Part shown: positions 58,358 to 64,000 of the stretch, in pieces
Layout of the letters: each line of letters begins with the position of its first letter
Numbering within the stretch: the first letter of the stretch is position 1
Origin: Alteromonas sp. V450
Lineage (GTDB): Bacteria; Pseudomonadota; Gammaproteobacteria; Enterobacterales; Alteromonadaceae
DNA: 64,000 bases
NCBI RefSeq assembly: GCF_001885075.1
Contig: NZ_MODU01000004.1
Span: forward strand, 2,728,001-2,792,000
Direction of reading: 5' to 3'
Position numbers and translations under genes: made by a program
Notes under the pieces: generated by a model
Seen by the model: only the letters and a program-made list of their open reading frames with translations
Databases searched by the model: none
What the model was told of the DNA's origin: nothing

Positions 58358-59404
58358 TCATCCCCAGTTTTTCCATAGCGACCATTCGCTCATTATCGTC
58401 CCAACCACGCTCTGCACATCCTGCTTATCACTACCAGCATATATCAAACCTTTTCGCAGTTTTTTAAACGTTGTTCTATGATGCGACTTTAAAAACTGAA
58501 TTAACGCACGCAATTCATCTGGCCCAATCGTTTGCTGCTTCTCTACTTCGCTTCTTTGCAGGGTTAGCTCAGCAAACAAATCGCTACTGCCATGAACCTC
58601 AAACTTACTACAAAATTCGTCTAGCACAGCTTTACAGTACTTTTGATACGCCAGATACCTTTCTTGGGGAATGTAGGTGTATTCGCTACAGCCTTCGGTG
58701 TAGCCTTGTAACGCTCTATCCAGCTCAGCATCAATTTTCGCCAAGCTAAACGTATTTATCATTCGTTTGAACTGCAACGCCTCGTGGGTATATGACGAAT
58801 TAACTTGATTTTTAGGCTTTGTCAGCGATTTATTTACCCCTACTAGGCTAGCAAATTTATCAATAACATCTTCGCCGCGTAAGTAAGTGTGTAAATGAAA
58901 TGTCTTGTTTTCATTCTCTTCCAGCAACTCGGTAAGTGCTTTTATTTGCCCTACCCCAAGTTTCGATGGCAATTCTATCTTACTGGCATTCATGTGCCGC
59001 TTAACCGACTGGTTGTACTGCGACTCTATGAAATCTATCGGATTACGCACAAATGCAATTACTTCGCAGTTTGGCAGAATACGTACAAGTGTTGAGGCGC
59101 GCCTAAAAAATGCTTCAGAACTTAACACCATGGTATGTGCCGAGCTCGCAGTAAACTGCGTAATAACTTGGGCAATTTTAGCTCTGTCTATTACAAATTC
59201 ACCGCGGTCATTTTGCGACAGGATCGTTTCTTGATGGCCCGAACTAATCCCGTTAGCGTCGGTTAGATGAGCCGGGTAAAATATGCCACTATCTAACAAT
59301 GTATTTCGGTTATCCGAAAAGCACTTTTGTATTGCTGAGGACCCTGTTTTAGGAGGTCCAATGTGCAGTAATATTTTTTTGTCACTGCTTAAGTCAAACG
59401 CCAT
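58358..59404 (-). CDS. Sulfotransferase domain protein
   Basis: 348 residues. PAPS loop HIGPPKTGSSAIQ with Lys19 and Thr20, LSSEAFFRR near 95-103, and the 3'-phosphate motif AFVRNPIDFIESQYNQSVKR near 116-135. A C-terminal helical part (about 200-340) probably binds the acceptor. Two bases separate it from the upstream glycosyltransferase, so sugar addition and sulfation are probably coupled. Confidence 0.83.
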   Translation of the reverse strand: MAFDLSSDKKILLHIGPPKTGSSAIQKCFSDNRNTLLDSGIFYPAHLTDANGISSGHQETILSQNDRGEFVIDRAKIAQVITQFTASSAHTMVLSSEAFFRRASTLVRILPNCEVIAFVRNPIDFIESQYNQSVKRHMNASKIELPSKLGVGQIKALTELLEENENKTFHLHTYLRGEDVIDKFASLVGVNKSLTKPKNQVNSSYTHEALQFKRMINTFSLAKIDAELDRALQGYTEGCSEYTYIPQERYLAYQKYCKAVLDEFCSKFEVHGSSDLFAELTLQRSEVEKQQTIGPDELRALIQFLKSHHRTTFKKLRKGLIYAGSDKQDVQSVVGTIMSEWSLWKNWG

Positions 59405-59406
59405 GA

Positions 59407-60441
59407 TTATTTACTTTTTTCCGCCAAACACACAGTATTTTCTAAGTTAACGCCTCGCAGCATCGGCGCCTGCTTTAACGCCTGTCCATCTGGGCTTGCT
59501 AGTGTATTTAGGGCGTCTTTGTATTTATTTACAATAAAATTTTTCGCCATATTTTCCTGCTGCTCAATACCTAAACTATCACGCCACACCGTGTATTGGT
59601 TACAGTAACGTTCATAAGCCCCCGAAGGTAAGGAAACAGTCTCTTGGTTTGGGTGCGAGGTTACAAAGCCCGCTCTATTGCTTTTCCACTTATTTACTTC
59701 GTTTGGTATTCCACGGGTTAACGACACAACATATTCCATTTCTGACCGATACAGACGGTGAAGAATAAACGCGTTTTTCATACCAACGTGGGCAATATCT
59801 GACTGCTCGTTTTCTTGCTTAGCGCGAACAAAACGCGTGCCGTCTGCAAAAAAGTGCTTACTTCCGTCAACGAAAATTGGAATGTGAATTCCCATTCTTC
59901 GAATGCCGCTGCACTTATTTACTAGTGTCTTCACCTGTACCGTATTTACACCTGTTAAGGTGGCAGGGAAAACATCAAATGGCTGCGACATCCCGCCATT
60001 CTCGCACAACCACTGAAAAGACACTGAACTTTCAGGGTGAAAGTCGTCTAGAAAGTGATGAATACTTGTAGTGAAATCCTTAGGTATCCAGTACTCATCA
60101 ATATCAATGAAAAGCACATGCGAAAAGCCTTCATCCATAGCTTGTTGGTAGGCCGCTGAATACACAATACTTTGCAAGTGCGTTCTAACGTGGTCACCCA
60201 AATAGTCAACCCAGTCTGCGCTGTGCCATTGAACTCTTTCATCAGCCTGTACTATTGCATCAAGCACGTCGGTCGAATTATCTGTGGTTCGGTTAATATA
60301 AATGCTTATAGCGTCGAACCCGAAATGTAAATGATGGTATACCCAATGTGAAAAATACGGCGCTTCGTCCTTCGCAATAGCCACAATTTTGATTTTACGC
60401 GCGCTATTTGCTTGTTTGCGCAATTTAAACAATTTCATCAC
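59407..60441 (-). CDS. GT2_4/GT92-like glycosyltransferase
   Basis: 344 residues. It begins KIVAIAKDEAPYFSHWVYHHLHFG, then YINRTTDNSTDVL and the metal-binding DIDEYW near 112-117, the pattern of the Glyco_tranf_2_4/GT92 group. It overlaps the upstream GT61 gene by four bases. The role is probably adding a side sugar to the surface polysaccharide. Confidence 0.82.
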   Translation of the reverse strand: MMKLFKLRKQANSARKIKIVAIAKDEAPYFSHWVYHHLHFGFDAISIYINRTTDNSTDVLDAIVQADERVQWHSADWVDYLGDHVRTHLQSIVYSAAYQQAMDEGFSHVLFIDIDEYWIPKDFTTSIHHFLDDFHPESSVSFQWLCENGGMSQPFDVFPATLTGVNTVQVKTLVNKCSGIRRMGIHIPIFVDGSKHFFADGTRFVRAKQENEQSDIAHVGMKNAFILHRLYRSEMEYVVSLTRGIPNEVNKWKSNRAGFVTSHPNQETVSLPSGAYERYCNQYTVWRDSLGIEQQENMAKNFIVNKYKDALNTLASPDGQALKQAPMLRGVNLENTVCLAEKSK

Positions 60442-61670
60442 GCTAAAAACTCCGGCGCATTGTGCTGCAACCTTCGGTGTAAGTCGTTAACGTCTAATTT
60501 CCAGTGAATAAAGTTATTACCAACTTCATAGTCATCTGAGCAATAGCCGTAAGTCTTGTGTCCGCATACAATGTCGGTATGTATTTGATGGTTTAGCCCA
60601 GGATTAATTTGAATAATAGGTTTACACGTTAACCCAAGCGTAGAAGCACTGTGCGGAATAAAAAATGCGTTTTGAAGGCCTGAACCAGGGTTACCAACAA
60701 TTACACTAGCGTTGCTTAATTCGCGCTGCATTTCATGTTGCGTAAGTTGTTCGGGTATAACTATTCGGTATCCTTGCTGAGTAAAATAGTGTTCTACTTC
60801 TTGCTCGTTTATAAGCACTCGCCCCTGAATAGGGTTCTTTACTGCTGCCCTGCTAAGGTAAATTTTTGTGCGGCTATTTGAAGGCGTTTTGTTTTTAGTG
60901 CTGTTACTCATTACGCTGTTAACGTGCGTCCACACACGGCGTGCATTGTCACTCATGAAACAATCGCCATCGCTTATCGCTATAGCCGTTTCGGGCACAA
61001 TTAACCGCTCTAGTAACATGGGCTTATTCACCAATAGTACGTTGCTTTTTTGAATACCAATTGCTTCAAAAAACGCACCAAGCCCTGATGAAAACAGCGT
61101 GTTTAAAATATTTTGCCCGGCGTTGTTAAACACATGAAACACAAATTTTGTATTGCTATCTATGAAATTAGGCTTGTCTAGCGCAAGCCAAATACGGGTT
61201 ATTGCTTCTTGGATCAGGTGCCCATAATGTGGGTTCAGCAACCCCATGTAGTAGTGAAGGCCACTTTCTTGTGTTTCATGAACCTGCTGTTTAAAAGGAT
61301 AATGCGGGATCATGGAGTGATCGCGGTAGCCTTTAAGCACAGGCTTGTAATGATTAGCCAACGTAATAGGGTTCAAGTATTTATCGTAAGCCCAGTGCTC
61401 GAAAAACCTGTCGACGGGAATATGTACGTTTTCTTTATAGGGCAGTAACAGTACATCGTCGTAAACACCGTATTGGCTATCAAATAGCGTACATTTACTG
61501 TTATACATACGTGTGTCAGTAAGGTCGGTATCAGAAAGCATAGTTAGAAAGTCTTTTGCTTGCACTGTTGCCTTTCCTTTCACCAGCCTTTCCACTGGGT
61601 TTTTATAAGCTAACCTATTACTTTGTTCCATTCCCACACTACTTTTTTTAAAACCAAACATTACTACCAC
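60438..61670 (-). CDS. GT61-family glycosyltransferase
   Basis: 410 residues. N-terminal part with LMLLPY-like segments; C-terminal GT61 pattern TKIYLSRAAVKN, EVEHYFTQQGYRIVIPEQL and NASVIVGNPGSGLQNAFF. Second GT61 in the locus but not closely similar to the one at 41799. ATGA overlap with the following gene. Confidence 0.83.
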   Translation of the reverse strand: MVVMFGFKKSSVGMEQSNRLAYKNPVERLVKGKATVQAKDFLTMLSDTDLTDTRMYNSKCTLFDSQYGVYDDVLLLPYKENVHIPVDRFFEHWAYDKYLNPITLANHYKPVLKGYRDHSMIPHYPFKQQVHETQESGLHYYMGLLNPHYGHLIQEAITRIWLALDKPNFIDSNTKFVFHVFNNAGQNILNTLFSSGLGAFFEAIGIQKSNVLLVNKPMLLERLIVPETAIAISDGDCFMSDNARRVWTHVNSVMSNSTKNKTPSNSRTKIYLSRAAVKNPIQGRVLINEQEVEHYFTQQGYRIVIPEQLTQHEMQRELSNASVIVGNPGSGLQNAFFIPHSASTLGLTCKPIIQINPGLNHQIHTDIVCGHKTYGYCSDDYEVGNNFIHWKLDVNDLHRRLQHNAPEFLA

Positions 61671-61706
61671 TTTGTATAAACGCTTTAGGCTTCTCGCGTT
61701 GCTGCA

Positions 61707-62540
61707 TTAAATAAGATTATATCGCGCTTGAAGGCGGTCAACGTCATGGCTGTACTGGTTCTTAACAATATTTTGTACTTCACGCTTATGCTGTGACTCG
61801 TCGAATAGTTCAAAACTACAGCGGTTTAACAAAGCAATTAAATCAGCCCTTTGCTGCATGTTATTACTCACTTTGTCGAACGCTAAAAGGGTATTAGCGT
61901 AGCTAAGTTTAATAGACGAATTTACGCGCTCGTTATTGCCTTCAATCTCTACCTTTTCTTCGGCCAATGCAGAAAAGAAAACATTCAGTAAATCGTTTTT
62001 GTGCTTGTCGTAGTCAAAAATATAAATATTGTTATCGCCAATTACCCGCGCCCATTGGTCCACCAGCATCGTCATTCTTACATTTTGTAATTCACGTGCA
62101 CTGTACTGCGCAAGCGTTTCTCCTGGTTTCATACCCCACTTTACTTTTATTGCCTGTAAGTAAGACGATATAAGGTAGTCAACATAGTTGCGAATAGAAA
62201 CCACCACTTTTACCTGTACGTTGTGACTACGGATCGTTTCTAACATTTGGCGTATATGAGGGGCAGACGAACGAATAAGGAACTCGCTCGACACTAATAC
62301 ATTTTTTTGAGTACCTTTCGCAAACTCAATAAGTTTCAACACATTGTTGCTACAGGTGTGCGGATTAAATGTAGGGTGATTATCAGCAAAGCTGTTATGA
62401 ACGTCTTTATCGTCTAAACCAATAGGGCTGTATATTAAATTAATACCACTGTCTTCGCTGACTAGATGTTTTTTAGCATAGCGTTGAATTGCTGTTGTGC
62501 CCGTTTTGCCAATACCCGGGTGAAAAATGATTGTTGGCAT
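61707..62540 (-). CDS. Sulfotransferase domain protein
   Basis: 277 residues. PAPS loop HPGIGKTGTTAIQR with Lys12, VLVSSEFLIRSS near 80-91, and the 3'-phosphate motif VVSIRNYVDYLISSYLQ near 107-123. It ends two bases before... the RgpF/HAD gene lies directly upstream on this strand (one base between its stop and this start). Third sulfotransferase of the 41-64 kb polysaccharide locus. Confidence 0.83.
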   Translation of the reverse strand: MPTIIFHPGIGKTGTTAIQRYAKKHLVSEDSGINLIYSPIGLDDKDVHNSFADNHPTFNPHTCSNNVLKLIEFAKGTQKNVLVSSEFLIRSSAPHIRQMLETIRSHNVQVKVVVSIRNYVDYLISSYLQAIKVKWGMKPGETLAQYSARELQNVRMTMLVDQWARVIGDNNIYIFDYDKHKNDLLNVFFSALAEEKVEIEGNNERVNSSIKLSYANTLLAFDKVSNNMQQRADLIALLNRCSFELFDESQHKREVQNIVKNQYSHDVDRLQARYNLI

Positions 62541-62541
62541 A

Positions 62542-64000
62542 TTATTCTCCGAAGAAGGGGTAACGCCCTACATTACTTATTAACGGGCCCCACTTTAGAA
62601 TGTCTTGTTCGCTGTCTAACGCTGGTATGTCAAAACCTGCAATTTTCCATTTGTCCATTGGGTTTAAAATGTGCACGTTCTGCAGGCCAAAATCACCACA
62701 AATTTGTGCATCTGAACGTACATTATCGCCAACATGTATAAACGACTTGCCTTCAGTTTCAGTTAGTGACTTGATGTGAGTCCACATTGTACCAGCGTCT
62801 TTACGCTTTTTGATATCGGCGCTAACAAATAGCTTAAATGGAATAGCTATTCCAATTTTTCGAAGCATTTTTTCTATTTGTTGCCTGGTGTAGTAAATAT
62901 CGGTAACAAACCAAATCTCGCGCTCCATTGCATGTAATTCATGAACAATTTTTACCATCTCGTCTTTCGGCATGGCCATCGCTAAATCGTAATGAAATTC
63001 TCGCTCGGCCAGCTTGGAGGCTTCACTTTCACTTATGTTAAGCGCATGAGAAAGTTGCGTATAGGCTTCGAAAATACTTACATCGCCTTCAAAGTTTTGT
63101 GCTTTGCGGCATTCCAATTCGGCATTATTGCGCATAGCTACAAAGGCCTCGGCCGACGTCACCACACCTTCTTTAACTAACGCCTTCCCTAGTTTCAATT
63201 TGGCGTAGTCTGGCGCGATGTATTGCCTGCGAAGAACTGTATCAAAAATATCAAACGACACGATGTCAAAGTTTTGCAAGTCCCCTAGTAACGATTCTGG
63301 AGATTTGTAGTAACTAGACGATATATACGTTTTGTCAGTGGTAAACTTGCCTTGAGGCGGATAATAAAAGAACTGTTTATAGCCTTGCTTTTCAGCCAAT
63401 AGCCCAAGTACTCGCTCAAGCGCGTGTAACCAGCTGCCATCATTTGGCAATGGCTCTGCAGGAAAGTCCTCGTAGGTGTACTCTTCACTCAATAATGGCG
63501 CCAACGCTTTGGGCCTGGCCCAAAACATGCCACCAACAGGGTAGTTCAAGAAGTTGTCGGAGATATCTAAACCCCAGTTATCCACAAACGGTTGAGCAAA
63601 GGGCTTATTGCATGTCCAATGGTTAACCCACGCCGGCATCATCCAAAACGAGGTTGGATAGTAAATACCAAGCGCTTCGTTATCGTTAAACAACCGCAGC
63701 ACCGATTTAACAACATGCTTATCTTTCAGCAAAAAGTTATTCAGATAATCAAACCACTGTGTTTGCTCTCTTCCGCTATACAGTGACTTTTTAGAATGCA
63801 AATGACACATTAAATCGTAATTAAGCAATTCTTTACCAAAGTGCACCAAAAACGGGCCGAAGTTACGTCCTCTGTTTTCACTTACTACAGTAAAAACATT
63901 ATTCACTTTACGTAGTTTTTTAAACGTTTGGGCCGCAGCCTTTTCTATACTAGGTGACGCAGCCGTAACAAATACATCGATATTCGTAGGAAATTGGCTA
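62542..64000 (-). CDS. RgpF-like / HAD protein, N-terminus outside the window
   Basis: The open frame runs from the stop at 62542 to the window edge without interruption, so the internal GTG at 63906 is not the start. Visible part, N to C: RgpF domain (VVSENRGRNFGPF, LMCHLHSKKSLYSG, YPVGGMFWARPKAL, LHALERVLGLLAE), a HAD-like domain beginning FDIFDTVLRRQY, and its motif III IHVGDNVRSDAQ. RgpF proteins act in rhamnan and related polysaccharide synthesis; the HAD part may be a phosphatase or regulatory domain. This is the first gene of the visible operon in transcription order. Confidence 0.83.
   Translation of the reverse strand, partial: SQFPTNIDVFVTAASPSIEKAAAQTFKKLRKVNNVFTVVSENRGRNFGPFLVHFGKELLNYDLMCHLHSKKSLYSGREQTQWFDYLNNFLLKDKHVVKSVLRLFNDNEALGIYYPTSFWMMPAWVNHWTCNKPFAQPFVDNWGLDISDNFLNYPVGGMFWARPKALAPLLSEEYTYEDFPAEPLPNDGSWLHALERVLGLLAEKQGYKQFFYYPPQGKFTTDKTYISSSYYKSPESLLGDLQNFDIVSFDIFDTVLRRQYIAPDYAKLKLGKALVKEGVVTSAEAFVAMRNNAELECRKAQNFEGDVSIFEAYTQLSHALNISESEASKLAEREFHYDLAMAMPKDEMVKIVHELHAMEREIWFVTDIYYTRQQIEKMLRKIGIAIPFKLFVSADIKKRKDAGTMWTHIKSLTETEGKSFIHVGDNVRSDAQICGDFGLQNVHILNPMDKWKIAGFDIPALDSEQDILKWGPLISNVGRYPFFGE

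Overview
The window looks like a chromosomal segment of a marine gammaproteobacterium of the Alteromonadales, most likely Alteromonas or a close relative. The grounds are the gene families, the moderate AT-richness, the 23S/5S sequence and the block murB-birA-pantothenate kinase-tRNA Thr/Tyr/Gly/Thr-tuf, which matches the E. coli rrnB-murB-birA-coaA-thrU-tyrU-glyT-thrT-tufB neighbourhood. No genome or database comparison was possible, so the genus is an inference. No CRISPR array, transposase, integrase or phage gene was seen.

Layout. 1-3729 (minus strand): start of tuf, four tRNAs with a stringent-type promoter, coaX (in the slot held by coaA in E. coli), birA and murB. 3809-18820: a divergently arranged type II secretion system. 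The minus arm holds GspL-like, GspM-like, GspC-like and lipoprotein secretin genes, then a membrane GT-C/TPR protein and a fucosyltransferase-like protein. The plus arm is gspEFGHIJK, followed by a long structured leader and a strongly codon-biased secreted protein that is a good S-layer or surface-coat candidate. 18887-29700: sulfotransferases and glycosyltransferases on both strands, including a 1403-residue sulfotransferase/coiled-coil/GT2/DUF616-like fusion, plus a PEP-CTERM protein with a candidate sigma-54 promoter.

30235-34379 (minus): an rRNA operon that has a promoter, spacer, 23S and 5S but no 16S gene. It ends in two extra tandem 5S-like units carrying palindromic insertions, and each 5S or 5S-like unit has its own terminator. 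34640-40807: a secreted protein made of eleven 15-residue repeats, then a TolC/HlyD/ABC operon whose ATPase has lost all its catalytic motifs, with a divergent NhaR-like LysR regulator. 40814-41494: a YkgJ-type cysteine-cluster protein.

41799-64000 (minus): a large surface-polysaccharide locus. It holds the dTDP-L-rhamnose genes rfbACDB, a UDP-sugar dehydrogenase, two GT61 enzymes, GT2-type enzymes, a rhamnosyltransferase-like RgpF/GT4 fusion, an RgpF/HAD protein that runs off the window, a WcbI-like protein, an unusual nucleotidyltransferase/kinase/phosphatase set and three more sulfotransferases.

Reading the parts together (inference): the bacterium makes a rhamnose- and probably uronate-containing sulfated polysaccharide, and exports a surface protein through a dedicated type II system that may be coupled to O-glycosylation. 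Most of the region between rrn and murB looks like accessory DNA inserted into an ancestrally contiguous rrnB-murB neighbourhood.
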